This document shows, piece by piece, positions 26,852 through 35,716 of a stretch of 64,000 nt of DNA (the first letter of the stretch is position 1; each line of letters begins with the position of its first letter). Source of the DNA: Rothia uropygialis (GTDB taxonomy: Bacteria > Actinomycetota > Actinomycetes > Actinomycetales > Micrococcaceae); assembly GCF_004137765.1 (NCBI RefSeq), contig NZ_NOIS01000002.1:186001-250000 (forward strand), read 5' to 3'. The notes under the pieces were generated by a model that was not told where the DNA came from, searched no databases, and saw nothing but the letters and a program-made list of their open reading frames with translations. A program made the position numbers and the translations under genes.

Positions 26852-27553
26852 TCATCGAGAGTCCTGGAGCGGCATGAGAATCCATTGGGTCAGTTTCTCG
26901 ACGACGATTTCTCGTGGAGGTCCCTCGCCCAGCGCGTTGGAGCGGCTCCACTTGTCGGTCACCGAGTTGACCATTCCGACGACCGCGCGGGCCCAGTAGT
27001 CCAAAACCAACTCGTCTTCGATGGATGTCGTGTCCAGCCCGTTGGGTATGGAACGCAGGGAGCCGAGAAGCAGGGTCGCCATGTGGTCTGCGAAATGGCC
27101 CAGGGAAGCGGTGGGATTCTCGTCGTCATCCGCCCGCGTCCAACCCAATCCCGCCTGAGTCGTGACGAATTCATGAATGGCGGGCGATCGCTGGACCATT
27201 GTCAAGTAAACATCGATCATGCGTTGGACAACATCCTGGGGCGTGGAGCCGCCGCGGGCTGCCTCCGCGATCTTCGGCTCGATTCCGGCTAGGAGGAATT
27301 CTCCGAGCGCCTGGCTGAGTCCCGCTTTGTCCGTGAAGTATCGGTAGAACACCGACTTGGAGGTTCCCGAATGCTGCGCAATCTCTTCCATCGAGGCCTG
27401 AGGCCCGAGCTTGTGGATCGCCTTTCTGGCTTCGCGTAGGAGCTGCCGGCGGCGGACACGCCGATGTGTGTCCCACCGTGTGACCCTGCCGTCCAGGGAA
27501 GTTACCGGAGCGGAATCATCTTTCCGCTCATCAAGGCTCTCTTTGGTATTCAC
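26852..27553 (-). CDS. TetR-family transcriptional regulator of the lipid cluster
   Basis: One-component repressor (233 aa) with an N-terminal helix-turn-helix (about residues 35-82: ASMEEIAQHSGTSKSVFYRYF) and an alpha-helical ligand domain, likely sensing acyl-CoA or a similar lipid. It begins with GTG 27553, 7 nt after a TACTCT -10, so the mRNA may be leaderless. It is cotranscribed with the acyl-CoA dehydrogenase gene and divergent from thiolase-fabG-maoC; the dyads in the shared promoter (27554-27577) are its probable operator. Confidence 0.92.
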   Translation of the reverse strand: MNTKESLDERKDDSAPVTSLDGRVTRWDTHRRVRRRQLLREARKAIHKLGPQASMEEIAQHSGTSKSVFYRYFTDKAGLSQALGEFLLAGIEPKIAEAARGGSTPQDVVQRMIDVYLTMVQRSPAIHEFVTTQAGLGWTRADDDENPTASLGHFADHMATLLLGSLRSIPNGLDTTSIEDELVLDYWARAVVGMVNSVTDKWSRSNALGEGPPREIVVEKLTQWILMPLQDSR

Positions 27554-27589
27554 GATACGCAGAGTATCAGGTACTCTTGTATTTTGTAA
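27549..27589. promoter_or_regulatory. Divergent promoters with overlapping dyad operators (TetR)
   Basis: Two overlapping perfect dyads are present: GATAC-N5-GTATC (27554-27568) and AGAGTA-N5-TACTCT (27561-27577). The arms of the second supply a TACTCT -10 on each strand. On the plus strand TTCACG (27549-27554) lies 17 nt upstream of TACTCT (27572-27577). On the minus strand TTACAA is 17 nt from TACTCT (27566-27561). One bound TetR dimer could shut both promoters. Confidence 0.65.
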
Positions 27590-27694
27590 CCCCAGTCACA
27601 AGGGCGATGCCGCGTGGCATCCAACCGGAGCACGATGACGAGCCATTCGGCCCGTCGCGGCACGATCGCCCTGCATCTACGATCCGGAGGATCC

Positions 27695-28999
27695 ATGTCT
27701 CAGGCCTACGTACTCGGCGGCAACCGAATTCCTTTCGCGCGTTCCAATGGGGCCTACGCCTCGGCAAGCAACCTCGATATGCTCACCACAGCCTTCGACG
27801 GGCTGGCGGCTCGTTACGGACTCGCGGGTCAGCAGGTGGGTGAGGTCGCCGCTGGAGCCGTCCTCAAACATTCGAAGGATTTCAATCTGACCCGTGAGGC
27901 CGTGCTCGGCTCTGCGTTCGCCTCGTCGACGCCGGCCTATGACGTCCAGCAGGCCTGTGCAACGGGCTTGGAGACCGTTTGGGGTCTGAGCAATAAGATC
28001 AGGCTCGGCCAGATGGACTCCGCGGTTGCCGGCGGTGTCGATTCCGCCTCCGACGCGCCGATCGTCGTCTCCGAGGGGCTTCGTCGCGGGCTCTTGGAGC
28101 TGTCTCGGGCCAAAACGTTGAAACAGCGCTTGGCTGCCGTATCCAAGATCCGTCCGGCGGACATCAAACCTTCCGCCCCGAGCACCGGGGAACCCCGTAC
28201 AGGGCTGTCGATGGGTGAACACCAGGCGATCACCACGGCCTCCTGGGGCATTTCGCGTGAAGACCAGGATGAGTTGGCTCTGACCAGTCACAAGAACCTG
28301 GCCGCCGCGTACGAGCGGGGGTTCTTCGACGATCTCCTGACGGGTTTCCGTGGTCTCGGCAAGGACAACAACCTTCGTGCGGATTCGAGTCTTGAGAAAT
28401 TGGGGAAATTGAATCCGGCCTTCGGGCGCAGCCTGCCCGAAGAAGCGACCATGACGGCCGGAAATTCCACGCCGCTGACGGATGGCGCCTCGGCGGTTCT
28501 CCTAGGAAGCCCGGAGTGGGCCGCGGAGCGTCAGCTCACGCCGCTCGCACGCATCGTCGATGCTCAGGCGGCTGCGGTCGACTTCGTCAATGGCGAAGAA
28601 GGGCTTCTCATGGCCCCGGCATACGCCGTACCGAAGTTGCTTGAACGGAACAATCTTGAACTGGCCGATTTCGACTACTACGAGATACATGAGGCATTCG
28701 CTTCGACGGTCCTGTGCCATCTCAAGGCTTGGGAATCCGAAGAGTTCGCTCACGAGAAATTGGGCCGCGACTCCGCCGTGGGATCGATCGATCGGAGCAA
28801 GCTCAACGTGAATGGATCTTCTCTGGCCGCCGGGCACCCTTTTGCCGCGACGGGGGGACGCATTGTCGCGACACTCGCCAAGCAACTGCACGAGTCTGCC
28901 CACGAGACAGGCAAATCCCAGCGCGGACTGATCTCGGTGTGCGCTGCCGGAGGTCTCGGCGTAACCATGATCCTCGAAGCGGATCAGCCTGCCAAGTAG
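27695..28999 (+). CDS. Acetyl-CoA acetyltransferase (thiolase, FadA/FadI-type)
   Basis: Thiolase (434 aa) that cleaves 3-ketoacyl-CoA or condenses acetyl-CoA. The acylated cysteine is C88 in QQACATG; the base histidine is in SLAAGHPFAATGGR; the second cysteine is in SVCAAGGLG near the C-terminus; EIHEAF also fits. CCGGAGG directly precedes ATG 27695. It heads an operon with a large FabG and a MaoC dehydratase, as fadA2-fabG4-htdX do around Rv0241c-Rv0243 in M. tuberculosis, although the orientation differs. Confidence 0.94.
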   Translation: MSQAYVLGGNRIPFARSNGAYASASNLDMLTTAFDGLAARYGLAGQQVGEVAAGAVLKHSKDFNLTREAVLGSAFASSTPAYDVQQACATGLETVWGLSNKIRLGQMDSAVAGGVDSASDAPIVVSEGLRRGLLELSRAKTLKQRLAAVSKIRPADIKPSAPSTGEPRTGLSMGEHQAITTASWGISREDQDELALTSHKNLAAAYERGFFDDLLTGFRGLGKDNNLRADSSLEKLGKLNPAFGRSLPEEATMTAGNSTPLTDGASAVLLGSPEWAAERQLTPLARIVDAQAAAVDFVNGEEGLLMAPAYAVPKLLERNNLELADFDYYEIHEAFASTVLCHLKAWESEEFAHEKLGRDSAVGSIDRSKLNVNGSSLAAGHPFAATGGRIVATLAKQLHESAHETGKSQRGLISVCAAGGLGVTMILEADQPAK

Positions 29000-29031
29000 C
29001 AAACCAAAGAATTCTGCGAGGAGACAGCCAA

Positions 29032-30381
29032 ATGATGAAGGATTCATACGCCCAGATTGTGAACTCGTCCGTGGGCAAGAAGGTGGCAGGGGCGTTGGGT
29101 CTGCCTCAGCCTGTGGAGCTTCGACGCTACGAGCCCCATCAGGACTTGCTGAAAGACCGCAAGGTTCTTGTCGTTGGAGGTCAGAGCGCCGATGGGTTGG
29201 CCGACAAATTGCTCAATTGGGGCTTGGAAGTTCGCCGACATCCGGAAACGAACACCCGTTACGGTGCGATCATCGCTGATTTCACCGAGGCAGAGAAGCC
29301 TGGTGACCTGCAAAAAGGTGCCTTGACGGTCGGCGCTGCCTTGCGAAGCCTAGGCAGCTCGGGCCGCGTGATCGTCCTCGGTCGATCGACGGAAGGCATC
29401 GAGTCCCCGAACGCTGCGGAGATCACAGCTACTCAAGCGGCCGTGATCGGGTTCATGCGGTCCTTGGCCCACGAGATGCGCAAGGGGGCAACGTGCAATC
29501 AATTGAACCTCTCGCCAGAACTTCGACCCCATGACGAGAGCGTCGAGGGGCCACTTCGCTTTCTCCTTTCCGCGCGTTCGGCATACGTCAGCGGTCAGCC
29601 TATGAAAGTTGAACCAGCGAAGCCACATACGGTCGACACCGATGTACCCGTCAGTGGACAGGTCGCCGTGGTCACGGGCGCGGCTCGCGGCATTGGTGAG
29701 GCGATCGTGCGTCGACTCCACGATGACGGTGCACACATTATCCTGGTCGACGTCCCGGCCGCGGGGGAGTCGCTGTCCAAGGTCGCCAACAGTATTGGTG
29801 GTCTAGCCCTCCAGCTGGATATTACCCAGGACGATGCCGGTGCAAGGATTGCGGAGGCCGCCAAGAAGCACTTCGGTCGCCTCGACATCGTGATTCATAA
29901 CGCCGGGATCACCCGCGACAAGATGCTGGCCAATATGGACGAAGCCAAATGGGGATCAGTCCTGACCGTCAATCTGGCTTCACAACTGGCCATGAATCGC
30001 CAACTGCTGGACTCGGGCGCCTTGGGACCTAATCCGCGCGTCGTGTCCCTGGCATCGACGAGCGGTATCGCCGGCAACCGGGGACAGACCAACTATGGGG
30101 CCTCGAAGGCTGGAATCATTGGCATGGTCTCTGCTCTGGCAGTCGATTTCGCCCAGGCCGGCGGCACGATCAATGCCGTGGCACCCGGATTCATCGAAAC
30201 CGAGATGACCAAGGCAATGCCGACTGTGACCCGTGAAGTCGCTCGAAGGCTCAATTCTATGCAACAGGGCGGAAAGCCCGAAGACGTAGCGCAGGCGGTC
30301 GGTTTCCTGGCGTCAAATGCGGCGGCCGGCATCAACGGTCAAACTTTGCGTGTCTGCGGACAGTCCATGGTGGGGGCGTAA
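29032..30381 (+). CDS. High-molecular-weight 3-oxoacyl-(ACP/CoA) reductase (FabG4-like)
   Basis: Long FabG homologue (449 aa) like mycobacterial FabG4: a degenerate flavodoxin-like Rossmann domain in residues 1-200 and a catalytic SDR domain from about residue 205 with VVTGAARGIG, IHNAGITRD, LASTSGIAG and YGASK. It probably reduces 3-oxoacyl-CoA with NADH. The start is ATG 29032 (or 29035) after GCGAGGAG. Its TAA overlaps the ATG of the next gene (TAATG), so it is coupled to the dehydratase. Confidence 0.93.
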   Translation: MMKDSYAQIVNSSVGKKVAGALGLPQPVELRRYEPHQDLLKDRKVLVVGGQSADGLADKLLNWGLEVRRHPETNTRYGAIIADFTEAEKPGDLQKGALTVGAALRSLGSSGRVIVLGRSTEGIESPNAAEITATQAAVIGFMRSLAHEMRKGATCNQLNLSPELRPHDESVEGPLRFLLSARSAYVSGQPMKVEPAKPHTVDTDVPVSGQVAVVTGAARGIGEAIVRRLHDDGAHIILVDVPAAGESLSKVANSIGGLALQLDITQDDAGARIAEAAKKHFGRLDIVIHNAGITRDKMLANMDEAKWGSVLTVNLASQLAMNRQLLDSGALGPNPRVVSLASTSGIAGNRGQTNYGASKAGIIGMVSALAVDFAQAGGTINAVAPGFIETEMTKAMPTVTREVARRLNSMQQGGKPEDVAQAVGFLASNAAAGINGQTLRVCGQSMVGA

Positions 30382-31406
30382 TGAAACTTCCACGCATTTC
30401 AGCGAAGCAGTTCGTAGGCCGCGACGTGCCCGCGTTGAATTCGAAGTCTCTCCGAGACAAGGCCGGCCCCGCAGGTATGTACCTGAACATACTGGGAAAG
30501 GAGCTGGGGGCCGCCGTGGAGAAGCGGCGACCAGGGCACGGTTCCGAGACATCGTCTCCTCGAGCAGTGCCGCCCAGCCCGTCCGCGTTACCTGTGATCG
30601 AGCACCGTATCAGATTGGGCTCGGCCGATAACCGGAAATTCTGCGAGGTGGTTGGAGCCAGCGCTACAGGCCACGCGCACGGGGGATACCTACACGCCGT
30701 GACGTTCCCGTTGGCGACTGAGCTGATGACGAAGAAATCTTTTCCTCTGCGCCTGCTCGGCCTGATCCACCTGAAAAATTCTGTCGTCCACCATCGGGCG
30801 GTCGCGGTGGACTCGACTGCCAAAATCAGGGTGCAAGTCAAGGAATTCGGAAAACACCTTCGCGGCACGACCGTCACCATTCTTGCCGAGATTTGGGATG
30901 AGTCCGGTGAATTGGCGTTCACGGACGAGTCTGTCTACCTGTCCAAGGAAGCACCCGCGTCGAACAACCGGAAAAACGATACCTCGACTTCCGACAAGTC
31001 GAAGGATCGGGAGCAACGGCCCGACCCGCGCGACGGATTCACTCTGATCGGAATCTGGCGCCTGCCCGCGGAGACTGGGCGTTCCTACGCGAAAGCGTCA
31101 GGTGACGCCAACCCGATCCATCTCAGCAACGCCACGGCCAAGATCTTCGGAATGAAGGGCGCCATCGCTCACGGCATGTACTGCGCTTCTCGGGCTCTGA
31201 CTCAGGCGACTCGAGACCCGGCCGCACCCTGCTCCTGGAGCGTAGAGTTCGGCTCTCCCGTCTTCCTGCCGACCAAGATTGGTATATGGCGCGACCTGGA
31301 TCGTGGGACTCGTTCAGAGGTCGTCTTGCGCGGTATAGGCCAGAAGAACCGCAAGAACTTCGATTTCTCGTGGCGAGGCCCAGAATCTCGGCCGGACCAG
31401 GACTGA
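30381..31406 (+). CDS. MaoC-like (R)-specific enoyl hydratase/3-hydroxyacyl dehydratase
   Basis: Double hot-dog dehydratase (341 aa), comparable to HtdX, acting with the preceding FabG-like reductase. The N-terminal hot-dog (residues about 70-190) lacks the hydratase motif. The C-terminal one carries YAKASGDANPIHLSNATAK followed by GAIAHGMYCAS, the catalytic Asp/His pair of MaoC enzymes. A polar Ser/Lys/Asp-rich linker joins the halves. Last gene of the thiolase operon. Confidence 0.92.
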   Translation: MKLPRISAKQFVGRDVPALNSKSLRDKAGPAGMYLNILGKELGAAVEKRRPGHGSETSSPRAVPPSPSALPVIEHRIRLGSADNRKFCEVVGASATGHAHGGYLHAVTFPLATELMTKKSFPLRLLGLIHLKNSVVHHRAVAVDSTAKIRVQVKEFGKHLRGTTVTILAEIWDESGELAFTDESVYLSKEAPASNNRKNDTSTSDKSKDREQRPDPRDGFTLIGIWRLPAETGRSYAKASGDANPIHLSNATAKIFGMKGAIAHGMYCASRALTQATRDPAAPCSWSVEFGSPVFLPTKIGIWRDLDRGTRSEVVLRGIGQKNRKNFDFSWRGPESRPDQD

Positions 31407-31459
31407 CCCCGAGCCGAGCGCCTGTGTCGAGCGTCACCGTCCCGGCTGGCCTCAAGGAT

Positions 31460-31488
31460 TTGCGCCCACCCTGAGCATCAAGTAAGTT
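31460..31488 (+). promoter_or_regulatory. Promoter of tRNA-Leu
   Basis: TTGCGC (31460-31465), 17-nt spacer, TAAGTT (31483-31488). A short palindrome CGGAAGC-AA-GCTTCCG follows at 31502-31517, in the 5' leader of the tRNA. Confidence 0.55.
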
Positions 31489-31526
31489 ATTACTCGTTGC
31501 CCGGAAGCAAGCTTCCGAGGTCACCT

Positions 31527-31612
31527 GCGCGGGTGGCGGAATAGGCAGACGCGCTAGCTTGAGGTGCTAGTCCTCGTATTAGAGGGTGGGGGTTCAAGTC
31601 CCCCCTCGCGCA
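31527..31612 (+). tRNA. tRNA-Leu (anticodon GAG)
   Basis: Class II tRNA of 86 nt. The acceptor arm GCGCGGG pairs with CTCGCGC (one G-T), the anticodon stem CTAGC/GCTAG encloses loop TTGAGGT with anticodon GAG, a long variable arm is present, and the T-arm reads GGGGG-TTCAAGT-CCCCC. CCA is not encoded. Confidence 0.96.
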
Positions 31613-31620
31613 CAACAATG

Positions 31621-31655
31621 TTGGGCCGTGACATCACAGTGATGTCACGGCCCAA
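31621..31655 (+). terminator. Terminator after tRNA-Leu
   Basis: Perfect dyad with 17-nt arms around a single central base (in practice a 5-nt loop), followed by TTCGTTTT. Confidence 0.88.
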
Positions 31656-32001
31656 TTCGTTTTAAATGGTCCGACTGCTCAGCAGAGTTTCACTCCGGCA
31701 TGAGTGAGGGCGAGGATAATCACAACCATTCGCAAGTCCCGGACCGAAAGCTGACGTGGCCTAGGGGTACTTCCACATGGTCTGCGCTCGTTCACGAGGA
31801 GAAGATCCCCTAGGAGTTGGCTCCCATTAGGTCGAGTCCACCTTTTGGGCTTGATGGGCAACCCGGGACCCATGAGATCCGCTGCCCTAAAAAACCCTCG
31901 CAATCCAACATAAAGCCACCCAAAGAATCGATTTGCGTGGGATACTGGAAGCGGATCCGGTTCCAGGGAGAAAGGACCGGAGTGGCGAAAGGAAATCCAT
32001 C
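31656..32001. other. Non-coding stretch between tRNA-Leu and ldh
   Basis: No convincing gene. It holds a spaced inverted repeat CCTAGGGG (31760-31767) / CCCCTAGG (31807-31814), further short GGG/CCC repeats near 31850-31875 and the ribosome site of ldh near 31988. The role is unknown; a structured ldh leader or old insertion debris next to the tRNA are possible. Confidence 0.4.
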
Positions 32002-32985
32002 ATGGGATCCGCATCGGAAATGGCACGCACCAGGCTCGGCATCGTCGGTGCTGGTGGCGTCGGCAGCGCGATGGCGTATGCATCCGTGATACGAAATTCG
32101 GCCAGCGAAGTAGTTCTCTACGATGTCGCCGCCGAGCGCGCTGAAGCGGAAGCGCTCGATATCGCTCATGGTTCGATGTTCGCCGGAGGAACACCGGTGG
32201 TTGGCGGGGGAGACCTAGAAATACTTCGCGACTGCGACATGATTATTGTGACCGCGGGTGCGCGTCAGGCGCCAGGACAACCACGGCTCGAATTGGCCGG
32301 CGCAAACGTCAGAATCCTGGAGAGCCTCTTGCCGCAGCTCATGAAGGTCTCGCCCGAAGCGGTCTACATGTTCGTGACGAACCCCTGTGACGTGCTCACA
32401 GTGGTCGCTCAACAGATCACGGGTCTGCCTCGGGAGCGGGTGTTCTCGTCCGGGACCGTACTTGACTCCTCCCGTTTGCGGTGGATGGTCGGTCGCGCGG
32501 CCGAAGTATCCACCAGTAGCGTGCACGCGATGATTGTCGGCGAGCACGGAGATTCCGAATTCCCGTTGTGGTCCCAGGCGAATATCGGGCAGGTTCCCAT
32601 CGATGAGTGGACCACGACCTCTGGGGAACGGCTGTTCTCCGAAGAGAAAAAATCCGCGTTGGCGGAACAGGCCATGCGTGCGGCCTACCTCGTCATCCAG
32701 GGAAAGGGGTCAACCAATTATGCGATAGGCCTCTCGGGTGCACGTATCGCCGAGGCCGTTCTCACAGGCCAGAATTCGGTGTTGCCGGTCTCAACGGTTC
32801 TGGACGGCTACTACGGTGTTTCCGGTATCGCCCTTTCGGTCCCCACCTTGGTCGGTTACGGCGGAGCCCAAAGGCCTCTGCAAGTGCCCATGGACGAGCT
32901 GGAAATCGAACTTCTACAACGATCGGCTGAAACATTGGAGTCCTCGCTGCGCAGTCTCGGTTTCAGCTCTCAGCTGCACGGATGA
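32002..32985 (+). CDS. ldh: L-lactate dehydrogenase
   Basis: NAD-dependent interconversion of pyruvate and L-lactate, 327 aa. GAGGVGS (residues 17-23) binds NAD. Q89 in the substrate loop (ARQAPGQPR) marks lactate rather than malate specificity. R95 in the same loop, D155 and R158 in LDSSRLR, and the catalytic H182 in GEHGDSE complete the active site. AAAGGAAA lies before ATG 32002; an internal ATG at codon 7 is possible. It stands alone, with a 346-nt non-coding leader region. Confidence 0.93.
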   Translation: MGSASEMARTRLGIVGAGGVGSAMAYASVIRNSASEVVLYDVAAERAEAEALDIAHGSMFAGGTPVVGGGDLEILRDCDMIIVTAGARQAPGQPRLELAGANVRILESLLPQLMKVSPEAVYMFVTNPCDVLTVVAQQITGLPRERVFSSGTVLDSSRLRWMVGRAAEVSTSSVHAMIVGEHGDSEFPLWSQANIGQVPIDEWTTTSGERLFSEEKKSALAEQAMRAAYLVIQGKGSTNYAIGLSGARIAEAVLTGQNSVLPVSTVLDGYYGVSGIALSVPTLVGYGGAQRPLQVPMDELEIELLQRSAETLESSLRSLGFSSQLHG

Positions 32986-33008
32986 TGTGAGACTCAATAC
33001 CGAAGCGA

Positions 33009-33058
33009 CGCCCGGGCGCGTCGGGCGGGTCAGCCCGCGGCCCTCCCGAGCCCGGGCG
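33009..33058 (+). terminator. Possible compound hairpin after ldh
   Basis: CGCCCGGGC (33009-33017) pairs with GCCCGGGCG (33050-33058), with an inner GCGGG/CCCGC stem. The structure is GC-rich and no U tract follows, so termination is uncertain. Confidence 0.4.
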
Positions 33059-33064
33059 CCGGTG

Positions 33065-33093
33065 TTTCCACGCGGGGGAAAGTCGGATAGTTT
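33065..33093 (+). promoter_or_regulatory. Leaderless promoter of the acidic-protein gene
   Basis: TTTCCA (33065-33070), 17-nt spacer, TAGTTT (33088-33093), then 6 nt to ATG 33100. Confidence 0.6.
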
Positions 33094-33099
33094 AGAGGT

Positions 33100-33420
33100 A
33101 TGACTACCGATCCGCGCGTCGCGCTCAACTCGCTCATCCAGGCATTCGAAGAACACCTCACTGCCCTGGCCGCCAAGCGCGGCGAGCAGGACACCGCCGT
33201 CGAAAACGCCTATTTGGGCATCGCGGATGCGTTCGAAGTCTACGAAGACGCCATCTACGTTGCCTTCAACGAGGTCACTCCTCTCGAAGTATTCGTCGAA
33301 GACGAAGATGATGAGGACGAGGAGGACAGCTTCGACGAGGACTATGAAGACCTCGAAGAGAACGAAGACGACGACCTCGACGAAGATCTGGACGATGTCG
33401 AAGGCGAAGATCTCAGATAG
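33100..33420 (+). CDS. Small acidic protein of unknown function
   Basis: 106 aa. Residues 1-65 are predicted helical and ordered (ALNSLIQAFEEHLTALAAKRGEQD, VENAYLGIADAFEVYEDAIY shown in part); the remaining 40 residues are almost all Asp/Glu. I recall homologues in Micrococcaceae with no solid function; some are labelled primosomal, which I cannot support. The leaderless-type promoter just upstream and the absence of a Shine-Dalgarno fix ATG 33100. It could be a nucleic-acid mimic or a partner of a basic protein, but this is speculation. Confidence 0.75.
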   Translation: MTTDPRVALNSLIQAFEEHLTALAAKRGEQDTAVENAYLGIADAFEVYEDAIYVAFNEVTPLEVFVEDEDDEDEEDSFDEDYEDLEENEDDDLDEDLDDVEGEDLR

Positions 33421-33521
33421 ATCGATTCAATGAGACCGGTAGCCCTGTGTAGCTCCCCGGAGTTGGCTGTAACTTCTCACACAACCGGGACTGCCTGGAG
33501 CGGGTGCGCCGTGCCTTTATG

Positions 33522-33527
33522 TAGAGT
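33522..33527 (+). promoter_or_regulatory. -10 hexamer TAGAGT of leaderless uppP
   Basis: TAGAGT fits TANNNT and is 6 nt from GTG 33534; there is no ribosome-binding site. No clear -35. Confidence 0.55.
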
Positions 33528-33533
33528 CGAACC

Positions 33534-34364
33534 GTGGCATGGTTTCAAGCAATTATCCTCGGCCTAGTACAAGGCCTCACAGAGTTCATCCCGATCTCGT
33601 CATCGGCACACATCAGCATTGTTGGGCAGTTGCTCCCCAATACGCAGGATCCGGGCTCCGCATTTACGGCCGTGACCCAGTTGGGCACGGAGGTAGCGGT
33701 TCTCCTGTTCTTCTGGCGGGACATTGTCCGCATTATCTCGAGATGGTTCGGTTCACTCTTCGGCAAGGTCGAGAAGTCTGATCCAGATGCCCGAATGGGC
33801 TGGTTCATCATCATCGGGTCCATTCCGATCGGTGTCCTAGGGTTGCTTCTGCAGGATTACATCGACACCGAATTCCGTAGTCTGTGGATTACCGCGACGA
33901 TGCTGATCGTCTTCGGCGTATTCCTGGCGATTGCGGATCGCATCGGCAGAGAACAGCTCGAGGTCAAAGACCTCACGGTCAAGCACGGTATTTTCTACGG
34001 CCTGGGCCAGGCACTGGCCTTGATACCCGGCGTTTCCCGTTCGGGTGGAACCATTATGACGGGCCTCTTCATGGGATACACCCGTGAGGCTGCCACACGG
34101 TATTCCTTCTTGCTGGCCATCCCGGCTGTCTTTTTGTCCGGCCTGTACAAGTTGGCGAAGTCGCTTTCGGATGGCTTCGATGACTTCTATTCTTTCGGGC
34201 CGACTCTGCTCGCAACAGTCATCGCCTTTGCGGTGGGCTACGTCATGATCGGCTGGTTGCTGAAGTTCATCTCCTCCCACAGCTACAACGTTTTCGTCTG
34301 GTACCGCATCGCGGCCGGCACCGCCGTCTTCATCCTGCTGGGAACCGGCGTCATCGCAGCCTAA
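33534..34364 (+). CDS. uppP: Undecaprenyl-diphosphatase UppP (BacA)
   Basis: Membrane phosphatase that recycles the undecaprenyl lipid carrier for peptidoglycan synthesis and gives bacitracin tolerance. The 276-aa protein has the two family motifs, [17 protein letters not shown] near the N-terminus and [15 protein letters not shown] in the second half, with about seven hydrophobic helices. GTG 33534 has no Shine-Dalgarno but a TAGAGT 6 nt upstream. mshC follows after 42 nt. Confidence 0.95.
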   Translation: MAWFQAIILGLVQGLTEFIPISSSAHISIVGQLLPNTQDPGSAFTAVTQLGTEVAVLLFFWRDIVRIISRWFGSLFGKVEKSDPDARMGWFIIIGSIPIGVLGLLLQDYIDTEFRSLWITATMLIVFGVFLAIADRIGREQLEVKDLTVKHGIFYGLGQALALIPGVSRSGGTIMTGLFMGYTREAATRYSFLLAIPAVFLSGLYKLAKSLSDGFDDFYSFGPTLLATVIAFAVGYVMIGWLLKFISSHSYNVFVWYRIAAGTAVFILLGTGVIAA

Positions 34365-34406
34365 TAAGCTCGCACCACCACACACGTCTTCACTCGAAAG
34401 GTACCT

Positions 34407-35711
34407 ATGCGCGCCTGGTCCGCCCCCAACATTCCAGCGCTCGACGATCACGCTCCAGTGCCGTCGATCTTCGACTCCCGTCTCAACGAGATAGTTCAGC
34501 TGCCTCGAGAGCGCTCCTCGGCATCCTTGTACGTGTGTGGGATCACTCCCTACGACGCAACTCATATGGGTCACGCCGCAACCTACGTTGCTTTCGACCT
34601 CTTGAACCGTGCGTGGCGTGACGCGGGTTTTGAGGTGAACTACGTGCAGAACGTGACCGACGTCGACGATCCGCTGCTCGAACGGGCCGAACAGACCGGA
34701 GTCGAATGGGAGGCCTTGGCGGAAGGCCAGACCGACCTTTTCCGTGCGGACATGGAAGCGCTCGAGGTGATCCCTCCGCAGCATTACATCGGCGCCACTG
34801 AATCGGTCGACTGGATCGTTCCGTGGGTCGAACAAATGCTCGCCGACGATTTGGCGTATCGAGTCGAAGGCTACGTCGACGACGAAGGCAACGAGCACCC
34901 TGGCGGAGACGTCTACTTCAGCGTGCGGAAGGCCGCAGACACGCAGAACGACCCCGCCCGGTGGTTCCTTGGATATGTTTCCAATTATTCGGAACGTGAG
35001 ATGGCTCCGCTCTTCGCCGAACGCGGGGGAGACCCTCAACGGCCCGGCAAATATGATCCGTTCGACGCCTTGCTGTGGCGTGCGCACCGTGAAGGCGAAC
35101 CACAATGGAACGGTGGATCCCTCGGACCGGGAAGACCCGGTTGGCATATCGAATGCACCGTGATCGCCGAACGCTATCTCGGCATGCCATATACGGTGCA
35201 AGGAGGCGGTAATGACTTGCGTTTCCCCCATCACGAGATGGGTGCCGGACACGCATTCGCAATGACGGGCGATCTCATGGCCGAGCATTACGCTCATACC
35301 GGAATGGTTGGGCTCGACGGCGAAAAGATGAGCAAGTCCAAAGGCAATTTGGTGCTCGTTTCGACATTGCGCGAGCAGGGCGTCGACCCCGCAGCAATTC
35401 GTGTGGCTATCCTGGCCAACCACTATCGATCCGACTGGTCCTGGAGCGACGAACTCTTGTCCGAGGCCACTCGACGACTCGAGTCCTGGCGAAAAGCGCT
35501 TCGAACATCCGGTTCAACCGCTCCAGAAGACACCGGCCCGAGTGACCGGTTGGTCGATGAAGTACGCCAGGCCTTGTCGCAGGATTTGGATGCACCGACC
35601 GCGCTACGGGCCGTTGACGACTGGGCTTCGAAGGCACTGGCCGGGGAGCCGTCCGGTGATCCGGAGGCCGTGTCGGATGTGATTCGTGCCCGTCTCGGCG
35701 TAGCTGTCTGA
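34407..35711 (+). CDS. mshC: Cysteine:1D-myo-inosityl glucosaminide ligase MshC (mycothiol)
   Basis: ATP-dependent ligation of Cys to glucosaminyl-inositol in mycothiol biosynthesis; a paralogue of cysteinyl-tRNA synthetase. The 434-aa protein has the zinc cysteine in YVCGITPYD (C44), the HIGH-like HMGH (residues 53-56) and KMSKSKGN near residue 308, with WHIECTVIA and [11 protein letters not shown] supplying further zinc ligands. It is shorter than CysS and carries the MshC N-terminus MRAWSAP, so MshC is preferred. GAAAGG precedes the ATG. It is 5 nt upstream of the site-2 protease gene. Confidence 0.93.
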   Translation: MRAWSAPNIPALDDHAPVPSIFDSRLNEIVQLPRERSSASLYVCGITPYDATHMGHAATYVAFDLLNRAWRDAGFEVNYVQNVTDVDDPLLERAEQTGVEWEALAEGQTDLFRADMEALEVIPPQHYIGATESVDWIVPWVEQMLADDLAYRVEGYVDDEGNEHPGGDVYFSVRKAADTQNDPARWFLGYVSNYSEREMAPLFAERGGDPQRPGKYDPFDALLWRAHREGEPQWNGGSLGPGRPGWHIECTVIAERYLGMPYTVQGGGNDLRFPHHEMGAGHAFAMTGDLMAEHYAHTGMVGLDGEKMSKSKGNLVLVSTLREQGVDPAAIRVAILANHYRSDWSWSDELLSEATRRLESWRKALRTSGSTAPEDTGPSDRLVDEVRQALSQDLDAPTALRAVDDWASKALAGEPSGDPEAVSDVIRARLGVAV

Positions 35712-35716
35712 GAACC

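Noticed and set aside
26796-26951. N-terminal extension of the acyl-CoA dehydrogenase by 52 codons
   Set aside because: No ribosome site upstream, whereas ATG 26795 has a GGAGG at ideal distance; the extension overlaps the tail of the TetR gene.
33837-35423. 528-codon frame antisense to uppP and mshC
   Set aside because: Shadow of mshC; composition is unlike a real protein and there is no ribosome site.
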